Under the pieces are notes generated by a model, which saw nothing but the letters and a program-made list of their open reading frames with translations, ran no database searches and was not told the origin of the DNA. From CAYNEO01 sp964396245 (GTDB lineage Bacteria > Zixibacteria > MSB-5A5 > GN15 > FEB-12), in contig CAYNEO010000026.1 in the NCBI GenBank assembly GCA_964396245.1, positions 1-53,646 on the forward strand: a DNA stretch of 53,646 bases, read 5' to 3'. The translations under genes and the position numbers were made by a program. Below, piece by piece: positions 25,031-33,603 of this stretch (positions are counted from its first letter, which is position 1; the number at the start of each line of letters is the position of its first letter).

Positions 25031-25678
25031 TCAGCGAACAACGTCGAGATACAACTTCACCACGTACAGAATGCTCAGACCCGCAGTGACGAAGATGCGT
25101 GCCAGTCGGTACGCCGGTTTATCGTTGAATTGCGGAGCCGGCTGTCCGGCGCGCACTTTGATGAACAATCGTCCGTAGTTGAATAGTGATGCGGCGATGA
25201 GCACGACCGATATCGGCGTCAGGAGATGTATCCCGAAATCGAAGTGCATGATGTAGCTGAGCAGAAGCATCACTATGGAGAAAAAGGCGTATTTTCCGGT
25301 GAGATTCGAGGGGAGAGTGATGTCGCGGTCGGCGAGCAGGATTGACCCCGCGAGCAGAATAAGCAGGTCACGGCCGATGATAACCGCGGCCAGCCAGAGA
25401 GGAAAGCTGCGGAAAATCATGAGCAGAATGATCAGGGCGGCAGCGAAAATCTTGTCTGCGACAGGGTCGAGGGCGATGCCAAGGGAACTGACCTGGTTGA
25501 GACGACGCGCCAGGTAACCATCGAGACCGTCGGTAATGCCTGCGAGCGCCACGAGGGCGACGGCGATAGCGTGTGATGCCGGGTCATTTCGCGAAATAAA
25601 ATACCCGAGCGGCACTATGAGTGCGATGCGAGTCAGGCTCAGCAGATTCGGCAAACGGACGAAATCGGCGGCGGACAT
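25031..25678 (-). CDS. pgsA: CDP-alcohol phosphatidyltransferase, PgsA-like
   Basis: A 215-residue integral membrane enzyme with the CDP-alcohol phosphatidyltransferase motif D(G)x2ARx8Gx3Dx3D, seen as DGLDGYLARRLNQ through LGIALDPVADK near residues 48-75. The most likely product is CDP-diacylglycerol-glycerol-3-phosphate 3-phosphatidyltransferase, the committed step to phosphatidylglycerol, since the N-terminus (LPNLLSLTRIALIVPLG) and length fit PgsA; cardiolipin or phosphatidylinositol-type relatives cannot be excluded. Five or six hydrophobic helices are visible. The ATG at 25678 has GGAG ten bases upstream. It is convergent with the D-amino-acid enzyme and appears monocistronic. Confidence 0.85.
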   Translation of the reverse strand: MSAADFVRLPNLLSLTRIALIVPLGYFISRNDPASHAIAVALVALAGITDGLDGYLARRLNQVSSLGIALDPVADKIFAAALIILLMIFRSFPLWLAAVIIGRDLLILLAGSILLADRDITLPSNLTGKYAFFSIVMLLLSYIMHFDFGIHLLTPISVVLIAASLFNYGRLFIKVRAGQPAPQFNDKPAYRLARIFVTAGLSILYVVKLYLDVVR

Positions 25679-25850
25679 AGCGGCACAACTCCGGAATTAT
25701 TTTCTTAGTTGCACGAAAGGTAGGTTTTTTTTTGTCCGCAAACAAGCGGTGTGCGAAAGGCAATTTAATTTGTCCGGTAAGTGCCGATTGCTCAAGAATA
25801 GCACAGAAAAGCCGAACTATATAGTGCAGGACATAAATAGGATTTCCGTT

Positions 25851-25909
25851 GTCCGCGCGGTGTTACGGCACTCGGCAACAGGCCGAGTGTGTGTCGTGCT
25901 ATCGCGGAC
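25851..25909. repeat. Nested long hairpin in intergenic DNA
   Basis: GTCCGCG (25851-25857) is complementary to CGCGGAC (25903-25909); inside, CACTCGGC (25869-25876) pairs with GCCGAGTG (25882-25889) around an AACAG loop. There is no T-tract, so it is not a standard terminator. It could be a small RNA, an element of a leader, or a protein site. Confidence 0.45.
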
Positions 25910-26179
25910 CGCACACGGAGGCGGCGCTGTTTGGCTAACTTCGTTGTTACTAAGACGTTTACTTACATTGCGCGACATCTCCGACAGCCGGTCGGGGTGG
26001 GCGACATTCAAAGGGTGCCTCGAATACGACGCATCTCCCATGCGGAAGAGTGTTCGGTCGCGAACACGAGTCAATTCATGCGAAACCATGCAAGTTGTTC
26101 GTGGGAATCATGCGGCTCCGCAGGCGGAGAAACGGCAAAAAAATATTCGTCTCGAGTGAAAAAACTTGGCAAATATTTG

Positions 26180-26210
26180 TTGACATATTTCTCCGCAGGG
26201 CGCGTATTTA
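26180..26210 (+). promoter_or_regulatory. Candidate promoter for the TonB receptor operon
   Basis: A perfect TTGACA (26180-26185) lies 19 bases from TATTTA (26205-26210), in an AT-rich stretch. The leader to the receptor ATG would be about 170 bases, long enough to hold control elements. Confidence 0.55.
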
Positions 26211-26294
26211 TCTGTGAGCATAAGATGAGAAGTGTGTGAGTCTAAAAAATACTGGAATGGATAGGCCAGAAACGTTAAGCACAAGGAGGATCAT

Positions 26295-26342
26295 CTGAAA
26301 CAAATTGTTAACGAACGCATTTATCCCTCACAAAATCACTAA
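26295..26342 (+). CDS. Possible CTG-initiated leader peptide of the TonB operon
   Basis: AAGGAGG (26283-26289) stands five bases before CTG at 26295, the same geometry as the YciI start. The frame encodes 15 residues ((M)KQIVNERIYPSQNH) and stops at TAA 26340-26342, 47 bases before the receptor start. A ribosome site this strong without a normal start codon is suspicious, but no competing hairpins were recognised, and the peptide has no known relatives. Confidence 0.25.
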   Translation: MKQIVNERIYPSQNH

Positions 26343-26389
26343 TCCGTTGAACATTCTAAGACTCTCATTAAGATGAGGAATGAGGTAGT

Positions 26390-29353
26390 ATGTACCGAAA
26401 ATTTGTAACCATTACACTGGCCCTTGTCTGCGCTCTATTTGTCAGCATGGCCTGGGGGGCGACTACCGGTAAGATTACCGGCGTCGTGACCGATGCTCAG
26501 ACAGGGGAACCGCTGATTGGAGTTACCGTTTCGGTTGTGGGAACTAACCTGGGCGCCATAACGGACGAGGATGGTAAGTACACCATTCTGAACGTCCCGG
26601 TCGGCGACTACACGGTCAGGTACACAGCCGTCGGTTTTGCAGAACTCGAAGTCAGCAATGTACACGTCTCGGCTGATCTTGCCACTTACCAGGACAACGA
26701 ACTGAGTTCGAAGGCGACCGACCTGGGCAAGACGATCAGGGTGACGGCCGAGGCACCGATGGTCATCAAGGACAAGACGACCACGATCAACATCGTTTCC
26801 GGTGAGGAACTGCAGGCATTGCCGACGCGCGGTTTCGAGCAGGTGGTCGGTATCCAGAACAGCGTCGTGCGCATGCACGTCCCTAACCCGGATAACCGGC
26901 AGCGTTCTTTCAACCGCACGTCGACGGCCACCCAGAACTCGCTCAACCTTCGCGGTGGGCGCCCGAACGAGGTGGCGTATTATGTCGACGGCTTCTCGAT
27001 GCAGGATCCTCTGACCGGTATTTCGACGGCGAATATCGCCAACAACGCGATCGAGGAAGTCTCGGTTACGTCGGGCGCGTTCTCAGCCGAGTACGGACAC
27101 GTGGCTTCCGGTATCGTCAACGTAACGACCAACTCGGGGTCCGACGTTTACCACGGGAATGTGGACCTGGTCAGTGACAACGTAGCGTCCGCATTCGGAT
27201 ATGACAGCTTCGACCAGAACTATTACTCGGCCGATTTCAGCGGCCCGATTCCGGGTGTGGAAAAGGGCTACTTCTTCTTCTCGGGCGAGCGCCGTTTCCT
27301 GAGGGATCGTCAGCCATCGAGCAAGACGGCGGAGTTCATGGACCTCGCGGGCCTTGCCGGTAACTATGACGAGCCTCAGCGGTTGCCGAACAACGCCCAG
27401 AGCGGCTGGTCGTACCAGGGGAAACTGGACTACAACGTGACCCCGAATTTCAAGGTATCGTTGACCGGTAACGGTTCGGTTGATTACTGGCAGCAGTATC
27501 GCCACACGTACATGAACCCGAGATACCTTGACCAGATCGAACACTCGCCGCGGTACACCGACAAGAACTATGGCATGAACGCCAAGATCACCCATACGCT
27601 TTCGTCGAACACCTTCTACAACCTGAGCGGATCGTACTTCCTGACGAGCCGGGTTGCGGGCGACGGAATTCTGTTTGATAATCTTTCGGAGTACCAGCGG
27701 TTCATTTCCGGTGTGGCACCCACCTCAGTGGAAATCGCCAACCCGGAATATGACATCTTCAACGTGTTCCGCCAGGGCGACAGCATCTACGCCAGCCAGG
27801 TCGATCCGAGCATCGAGCAGGGCAGTGAGCAGGATACGTTTATCACGTACTTTACATCATACTTCCCGGTTATCAACGAGCGCAAGTCGTCGTACATCGG
27901 CGCGAAGGGTGATATCAACAGCCAGGTAGACGCGCACAATACGCTGAAGGTCGGATTCGACTTCCAGCGGCACACGGTGCGTTCGATCAACACCGGTGAT
28001 GCGACCAAGGGGTACAGCACCCTTCGTATGAACCGGTTTGGCTATGACAGCCTGCTGAACGAGATCGAAGGCGGTGAACTGAACAACGTGAAGCATCCGA
28101 TCAATATCGGTGGGTATGTTCAGGACCGGTTCGAGTTCCGCGGATTGATTGTCAACGCCGGTCTGCGTTACGATTATTTCGATTACAAGGCTTTGCGTTT
28201 GCGGAACATCCTTCGGCCGCTCGATCCCGACGGTTTGCTGATCGACGGCAACCCGCTCAACGATTCGCTGGGGTCGATCATCGACGTGGGCGATCTCGAG
28301 CCTTCGAAGAAATTCAACCGCGTTTCGCCGCGACTGGGCATTTCGTTCCCGGTCAGCGACCGGACGCAGATGCACATCAACTACGGCAAGTTCTTCCAGC
28401 GTCCCGACCTGAACCTGCTGTATATCGGGTATGACTTCCTGGCGGCGCGTGTCGACGCCGGTTCGTACTTCCCGTTCCCGAGCCCGAATATCGAGCCGGA
28501 AAAGACGACGCAGTACGAATTCGGCATCACCCACCAGCTGGGTGACAACACGGCATTTTCGATTGCCGCGTATTATAAGGATGTTCAGGACCTGGTGCAG
28601 ATCTTCCACATAAATGGCGCGGTGCCGACCGCCTACGATACGTATGCCAACACTGACTACGGTACGGTCAAGGGCGTCGACGTGGCACTCAATATGCGGC
28701 GTACCAGGCACATTGCACTCAACCTGAAGTACACTTTAGGCTATGCATCGGGAACCGGCTCGTACGCAGGCACGAACTACAATATTGCCTGGAAGAACTC
28801 GTCGGGTACGCCTAAGCAGACGGCCCCGCTGGACTATGATCAGCGCCACAATGTCAGCGCGATCGTGGATTATCGGCTTGGCTCAGGAGAAGGCCCGAAG
28901 GTAGGCGAAGTGTATCCTCTCGAGAACCTGGGTCTCAACATCCTCGTGACGGCCGCCAGCGGCACGCCGTATACGCCGATGAGGGTGTATGACGGAGTCA
29001 GCGCCAACGCGGCAGTTCAGCAGCAGCCGACGGCAGGCATCAACAGCGAGAACCTGCCGTGGGTATTCAGCATCGACCTGAAGCTCGAGCGGCGTTTCAC
29101 GGTCGGCGGATACAACATTACCCCGTACCTGTGGGTCAAGAACCTGCTTGACCGCGACAATGTCGCTTATGTGTACGAGGGCACCGGCCAGCCGGATAAC
29201 TCCGGTTATCTCGAATCGCCGGAAGGTCAGCAGCGGGCAAACAACCCGGTCAACGGCGATGAGTTCGCGTACCGGTACAGTGTCGCCCAGCGGAATCCTC
29301 TCAATTACGGTATTCCGCGGATGATCCTGCTCGGCCTGCGGATGTCATTCTGA
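26390..29353 (+). CDS. TonB-dependent receptor with N-terminal carboxypeptidase-regulatory domain
   Basis: A 987-residue outer-membrane protein. After a signal peptide (VTITLALVCALFVSMAWGA), residues 26-115 form a CarboxypepD_reg-like beta-sandwich (GKITGVVTDAQTGEPLIGVTVSV), usual in FCB receptors. A plug domain (about 120-240; LNLRGGRPNEVAYYVDGFSM, VTSGAFSAEYGHVASGIVNV) and a large beta-barrel ending in the aromatic IPRMILLGLRMSF follow. Such receptors import or bind large substrates in exchange with TonB energy. Its partner is not a SusD lipoprotein: the next gene, five bases on, encodes a FlgD-tailed exported protein and the third a PorV-like barrel. The ATG at 26390 has GAGG close upstream (four bases). 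The substrate is unknown. Confidence 0.93.
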   Translation: MYRKFVTITLALVCALFVSMAWGATTGKITGVVTDAQTGEPLIGVTVSVVGTNLGAITDEDGKYTILNVPVGDYTVRYTAVGFAELEVSNVHVSADLATYQDNELSSKATDLGKTIRVTAEAPMVIKDKTTTINIVSGEELQALPTRGFEQVVGIQNSVVRMHVPNPDNRQRSFNRTSTATQNSLNLRGGRPNEVAYYVDGFSMQDPLTGISTANIANNAIEEVSVTSGAFSAEYGHVASGIVNVTTNSGSDVYHGNVDLVSDNVASAFGYDSFDQNYYSADFSGPIPGVEKGYFFFSGERRFLRDRQPSSKTAEFMDLAGLAGNYDEPQRLPNNAQSGWSYQGKLDYNVTPNFKVSLTGNGSVDYWQQYRHTYMNPRYLDQIEHSPRYTDKNYGMNAKITHTLSSNTFYNLSGSYFLTSRVAGDGILFDNLSEYQRFISGVAPTSVEIANPEYDIFNVFRQGDSIYASQVDPSIEQGSEQDTFITYFTSYFPVINERKSSYIGAKGDINSQVDAHNTLKVGFDFQRHTVRSINTGDATKGYSTLRMNRFGYDSLLNEIEGGELNNVKHPINIGGYVQDRFEFRGLIVNAGLRYDYFDYKALRLRNILRPLDPDGLLIDGNPLNDSLGSIIDVGDLEPSKKFNRVSPRLGISFPVSDRTQMHINYGKFFQRPDLNLLYIGYDFLAARVDAGSYFPFPSPNIEPEKTTQYEFGITHQLGDNTAFSIAAYYKDVQDLVQIFHINGAVPTAYDTYANTDYGTVKGVDVALNMRRTRHIALNLKYTLGYASGTGSYAGTNYNIAWKNSSGTPKQTAPLDYDQRHNVSAIVDYRLGSGEGPKVGEVYPLENLGLNILVTAASGTPYTPMRVYDGVSANAAVQQQPTAGINSENLPWVFSIDLKLERRFTVGGYNITPYLWVKNLLDRDNVAYVYEGTGQPDNSGYLESPEGQQRANNPVNGDEFAYRYSVAQRNPLNYGIPRMILLGLRMSF

Positions 29354-29358
29354 GAAAG

Positions 29359-32300
29359 ATGAGGAAAACGAAAATGAAGATAAAACTAATCCTCTGCTTG
29401 CTGATTTTCCTTCTGGCGCTGCCGTTGATGGCTTTGCCGCCGAAAGGAAAATGGGTGGAACCCTCGGCACTGCAGATTGACAACGTCCAGTACATCAACG
29501 CCAACCGGATCATGATGTTTGTTACCAATACGGGTAGCTTCGCTCGTGACCTGGCCGGCGTTTTCGGCTACGACTTCGGGACGTGGTTTCCATACACGTC
29601 GGTCGAAGCTATCGCCGGCAATATTAACAACGCCGGCTACGAATCGCCGAACTACGCCAGCGGTCTGTGGATTGGCGCCCGTGACTCGGTGACCAGCACA
29701 ATCCGTATCGTCGCGGCCGAGTACAGCAGTGAGTATGTGCCGGGGCCGATGAAGGACAGCACTTTTCAGCAGGACCAGGGCGTCTACAAGGTCTACCACC
29801 TGTATCGCGACAGCATGGCGAACAATCCGAACCAGGACTGGCTGAACTTCCCGTTCGACCAGGGGGCGCCATATTTAAAGGACTCTCTGGGCAATCCGAT
29901 TCTGGATGGAAGCGGCAATATGATCCCGGAGTTGATCGGCGACCAGATGATGTGGTCGGTGTTTAATGATGCTGATCCTGATGCCCACACCAACCAGGTC
30001 GGTGAAACCGATCCGCTCGGGGTGGAAGTGCGGCAGACCATCTTTGCGTTCGACCGTGAAGGGTCGCTTGGCAATATCGTCTTCTTGAGAATGCGCGTCT
30101 ACAACCGGGGCCCCAGGGTCCTGGAGAATTGCTATTTCTCGCTGTGGGACGATCCCGATCTGGGCAATGCCGGTGATGACCTTGTCGGTTGCGACACTCT
30201 TCTGGCCCTCGGGTACGTGTACAACTCGTCCAACGACGATTCCCAGTATGGTGCAGCTCCGCCCTGCATGGGATACGACTTCTTCCAGGGCCCGTTGATC
30301 GAAACGGGTAATGCGGAGGACACGGCCCGCATGTGGGGCCAGTTGTATCCCGGCTATGTCAATATGGGCATGACCTCATTTAACAAGTACATCAACGGTA
30401 CGGACCCCGACAACTTCGGCCAGAGCTACGGCTTTATGCAGGGCCTGACGAAATTAGGGAACCCGTACATTTACAACGGCGATACGTTGAAGTGGGTCCA
30501 CACCGGCGATCCGGTTCTGGGCGTCGGCGACCTTGACGAGAGCCCGGCCGACCGTCGTTTCATGCAGACGACCGGTCCGATCAAGTTCCGCCCGGGCGAC
30601 AGTGTCGAAATCCTGGCTGCGATCGTTATCGGTCGCGGCGGCAGTAACCTGCAGTCGATCACTGTCATGAAGAACCTCGACGACTTTGCGCAGAAGGTGT
30701 ACGAGAACGGATTCAACCCGCCGACCGCGCCGGCCAAGCCGAAGGTCATCGTGTCGGCGCTTCCGAACGAAGTCCTGCTGAGCTGGGGCGACACTTCGGA
30801 AGTCGATCCGGGTGACTATGAATTCGAAGGCTATACAGTCTGGCAGGGCGAGTCGGCCTCGGGTCCATGGACCATCCTGGCCACGTATGACGTTGTCAAT
30901 GCGCGCACGGACGGACTCGTGGATACCCTGTTCGATCCAGCTTCCGGTCTGAACCTTCCGGTTGTAAAGCGTGCCATCACGAATAGCGGTATCACGCGGT
31001 ATTTCCGGGTGACGAGAGACTGGATCAACGGCGGATTGCTGAATGATCTGACGCCGTACTATTTCCGTGTTACGGCATTTTCTTTCTCGGACAGTCTGAA
31101 CGGCGAACCGGTTCCGAACGGGGATAAGTTCCTCGAAAGCTCAACCCCGATTATCGTTCAGCCGCAGGCGCCGGTGGCCGGTATGCACGTTGCATACCAG
31201 GGCTTCGACACGCTGCCGGTCGATCACATTTATGCCGGCCCGGTCCCGTCGGATGGCAGTGTTCTTCCGATCGTGATGGAGCCGCGCAACCTGACCGGGC
31301 ACGATTACCGGGTAGTCTTTAAGGACGACGAGGAACTCGGAATCGTGTGGGACCTGGAAGACGTGACTGCCGGAACGACCCTGCTGGAAAATCAGACCAA
31401 CCAGGGTGGCGACGTGACCCTGCTGGGCGATTACTACACAGTGGACGGCATACTGGTGAAGGTGCTCGGTCCGCCACTGGGTCTGAAAGACTGGACCTGG
31501 ACCGGCGGGGACCGTGTTTATACAGGTGTCAACTGGGGTGGCTCGGGCTTCTTCGGTGGCGTTGGCGTACTCGATGAGTTCTTCGTGTCCGACCTGACGC
31601 CAGGTGACCTCCGCTATGTAGAGATTCGCTTTACCGACATAGGCGCCGGACAGAATGCCTATCTGTACAACCGAAGCACCGGCTATTCATATACAGGCTA
31701 TTTCCCGCAGAGCTTTACGGTTTGGGATGTGACTCCGGGTTCTCCCGAGCGGCAGATCAACTTTTCGTTCGTGGAGAATGATTGGCCCCCGCCGCATACT
31801 CCGCCCGATTCTCTCTGGGATCCGGGGATTCAGTTTGACGATGCTCCTACCGACACAATCCATGACGGTGTGGGCGGACGCGAATACTTCCAGATCATGA
31901 CTTCCGATTACAGCGCTACTGCACTGCCGGAGTATACTGTAGATGGATGGTTTAACGGCAGCGGCGGAACCACCTGGGATGTGCTGTACGGCGGCTGGGT
32001 AGCCTACCGGACGGGTTCCGGCATTCCGGCCAACGGTGATGTCTGGACGCTGATCCCGAACTTCATCAACCTGCCGACCGATACGTTCGAGTTCACGGCG
32101 ACGTCGCCGACGCTGACAGAGACGGAGAGCGACCTGGACAAAATCCTGCCGGTTCCGAACCCGTTCTACCTGTTCAGCACGTACGACCCGTCTCCGGGTG
32201 AGAAGCTGATCAAGTGGCATCACCTTCCGGAGAAGTGCACGATCACCATTTACAACCTGAGCGGTGACTTGATGCGCACGATCGAGAAGAACGATGCTTC

Positions 32301-32448
32301 GGCAATCGCCGGCTGGGATCTTCTCACGGAGAACGGTCTCCCGGTGGCTTCGGGCATTTACATCTACGTCGTGGATGCTCCCGGTTTCGGCCAGAAGATC
32401 GGCAAAATGGCCATCTTCACCGAACAGGAAGTTCTCCAGATTTACTAA
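29359..32448 (+). CDS. Large exported protein with fibronectin-like and FlgD-like C-terminal domains
   Basis: A 1029-residue protein that begins with a signal peptide (KLILCLLIFLLALPLMA). No enzyme motif was recognised. The first 450 residues form a region rich in aromatic, Gly and Asp residues. A fibronectin-III-like segment follows near residues 455-580 (TAPAKPKVIVSALPNEVLLSWGD... FEGYTVWQGESASGPW). The last 90 residues (VPNPFYLFSTYDPSPGEKL... GWDLLTENGLPVASGIYIYVV) are a FlgD-like Ig module resembling type-A sorting tails, which suggests export to the surface or outer membrane by a T9SS-like or related route. It starts five bases after the receptor gene and ends 18 before the PorV gene, so the three are one operon. 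Function is unknown. Confidence 0.85.
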   Translation: MRKTKMKIKLILCLLIFLLALPLMALPPKGKWVEPSALQIDNVQYINANRIMMFVTNTGSFARDLAGVFGYDFGTWFPYTSVEAIAGNINNAGYESPNYASGLWIGARDSVTSTIRIVAAEYSSEYVPGPMKDSTFQQDQGVYKVYHLYRDSMANNPNQDWLNFPFDQGAPYLKDSLGNPILDGSGNMIPELIGDQMMWSVFNDADPDAHTNQVGETDPLGVEVRQTIFAFDREGSLGNIVFLRMRVYNRGPRVLENCYFSLWDDPDLGNAGDDLVGCDTLLALGYVYNSSNDDSQYGAAPPCMGYDFFQGPLIETGNAEDTARMWGQLYPGYVNMGMTSFNKYINGTDPDNFGQSYGFMQGLTKLGNPYIYNGDTLKWVHTGDPVLGVGDLDESPADRRFMQTTGPIKFRPGDSVEILAAIVIGRGGSNLQSITVMKNLDDFAQKVYENGFNPPTAPAKPKVIVSALPNEVLLSWGDTSEVDPGDYEFEGYTVWQGESASGPWTILATYDVVNARTDGLVDTLFDPASGLNLPVVKRAITNSGITRYFRVTRDWINGGLLNDLTPYYFRVTAFSFSDSLNGEPVPNGDKFLESSTPIIVQPQAPVAGMHVAYQGFDTLPVDHIYAGPVPSDGSVLPIVMEPRNLTGHDYRVVFKDDEELGIVWDLEDVTAGTTLLENQTNQGGDVTLLGDYYTVDGILVKVLGPPLGLKDWTWTGGDRVYTGVNWGGSGFFGGVGVLDEFFVSDLTPGDLRYVEIRFTDIGAGQNAYLYNRSTGYSYTGYFPQSFTVWDVTPGSPERQINFSFVENDWPPPHTPPDSLWDPGIQFDDAPTDTIHDGVGGREYFQIMTSDYSATALPEYTVDGWFNGSGGTTWDVLYGGWVAYRTGSGIPANGDVWTLIPNFINLPTDTFEFTATSPTLTETESDLDKILPVPNPFYLFSTYDPSPGEKLIKWHHLPEKCTITIYNLSGDLMRTIEKNDASAIAGWDLLTENGLPVASGIYIYVVDAPGFGQKIGKMAIFTEQEVLQIY

Positions 32449-32466
32449 GCAAGGAGTATGATACTA

Positions 32467-33456
32467 ATGAAACATAAACTAGTAATCGTGATGATAGTGC
32501 TCCTTGCGGTAAGCCTGTCTTCGGTTTACGCGGGGAACACCAGGCGTATTGGCACGGCCGGCGCCCAGGAGCTGCTGATCCCCTATGGATCACGCGGCAC
32601 CGCATTGGGTGGCGCGGTTGTCTCGGATGCCTACGGAGTTGAAGCGATGTACTGGAACCCGGCGGGACTGGCCAGTCTCGACGGTACGGAGGCGATCTTC
32701 ACGCACCTGCCGTACTTTGCCGACATCAATGTCAATTATGTCGGTCTGGGAACCAACATCGAAGGATTCGGTTCGCTGGGCGGCGGCGCGAAAATCGTCT
32801 CCATCGGCGACATGGTGAACACCGACGAGTTGAATCCGGACGGAACCGGGCGGACATTCAGCCCGACGCTGGCGGTACTCAACATGACGTACGCGCGGGT
32901 GTTGACGGCCAACGTGTCGTTCGGTTTCTCGGTGATGTTCATCCACGAGGCGATTCTCGACGTGAGCGCGTCGGGCGTCGCGTTCGACATCGGCTTCATG
33001 TATGACCCGAGATGGCACGGGATCAAGCTGGGTCTGGCGATCAAGAACTACGGTCCGACGATGAGTTTCAGCGGCAACGGCTTCGACCGCCCGGTCGAGG
33101 GTCGCCCGCTGGCGCCGAAAGCGGCCGACTTTGACCTGCCCAGCTCGATCAACATTGGTCTCTCGTACTCGTTCATCGAACAGGGTCCGCACGCGGCGAC
33201 GCTGCTGGGGAACTTCCGTTCGAACAACTATGCCGACGACTATTACCAGGGCGGTTTCGAGTACAGCTACAACAACCTGTACTTTATCCGCGGCGGGTAT
33301 AATTTCTCCGAGCAGGACAACTATCTGTACGGCGCGTCATTCGGCGCCGGGCTGACGGTTGAGTTCGGAGAAACGACGATCGGCTTCGAGTATTCCTGGA
33401 ACGAGACCGACGTGTTCGACGACAACCAGTTCTTTACCGTCAAGCTCGGATTCTAA
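32467..33456 (+). CDS. PorV/PorQ-family outer-membrane protein
   Basis: A 329-residue outer-membrane beta-barrel of the FadL-like PorV/PorQ family, with a signal peptide (KLVIVMIVLLAVSLSSVYA) and the family opening QELLIPYGSRGTALGGAVVSDAYGVEAMYWNPAGLA, where the NPAG motif marks the family. The barrel strands end in FTVKLGF, with C-terminal Phe. In Bacteroidota, PorV carries T9SS cargo to the attachment complex; here it follows a gene for a FlgD-tailed protein. The ATG at 32467 is chosen because AGGAG lies about ten bases upstream; an ATG nine bases earlier is too close to that site. It is the last gene of the operon and ends in a strong terminator. A transport role is inferred from the family. 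Confidence 0.88.
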   Translation: MKHKLVIVMIVLLAVSLSSVYAGNTRRIGTAGAQELLIPYGSRGTALGGAVVSDAYGVEAMYWNPAGLASLDGTEAIFTHLPYFADINVNYVGLGTNIEGFGSLGGGAKIVSIGDMVNTDELNPDGTGRTFSPTLAVLNMTYARVLTANVSFGFSVMFIHEAILDVSASGVAFDIGFMYDPRWHGIKLGLAIKNYGPTMSFSGNGFDRPVEGRPLAPKAADFDLPSSINIGLSYSFIEQGPHAATLLGNFRSNNYADDYYQGGFEYSYNNLYFIRGGYNFSEQDNYLYGASFGAGLTVEFGETTIGFEYSWNETDVFDDNQFFTVKLGF

Positions 33457-33481
33457 GCGAAGCGGTATTGCCTGATGACAT

Positions 33482-33511
33482 GCCGGGCGCCTTCGGGCGC
33501 CCGGCTTTTTT
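33482..33511 (+). terminator. Strong intrinsic terminator of the TonB/PorV operon
   Basis: GCCGGGCGCC pairs perfectly over ten bases with GGCGCCCGGC around a TTCG tetraloop and runs into six T. It lies 25 bases past the PorV-like stop. Confidence 0.95.
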
Positions 33512-33549
33512 ATTGCCCCGGGGTTCTGACGGCCGGGGCGGGGGAATCA

Positions 33550-33577
33550 TTGACTTTTCAGGTATTTTCAGTAGATT
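33550..33577 (+). promoter_or_regulatory. Candidate promoter for the giant histidine kinase
   Basis: TTGACT (33550-33555) and TAGATT (33572-33577) are 16 bases apart, giving a leader of about 20 bases before the GTG at 33604. Confidence 0.45.
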
Positions 33578-33603
33578 TCCGGTGAGGCTCAAGAGGTTCA
33601 TCA

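Larger units (their letters stand above)
25679..26389. other. Long intergenic region upstream of the TonB/PorV operon
   Basis: About 710 bases without a supported gene. A nested hairpin lies at 25851-25909, a candidate promoter for the downstream operon at 26180-26210, and a short CTG-initiated frame at 26295-26342. Several longer open frames here overlap pgsA antisense or have no protein-like composition. Confidence 0.55.

Noticed and set aside
25536..26159. 207-codon plus-strand frame across the pgsA start and the intergenic region
   Set aside because: Overlaps pgsA antisense, has no recognisable domain, and its downstream half is low-information sequence over the hairpin.
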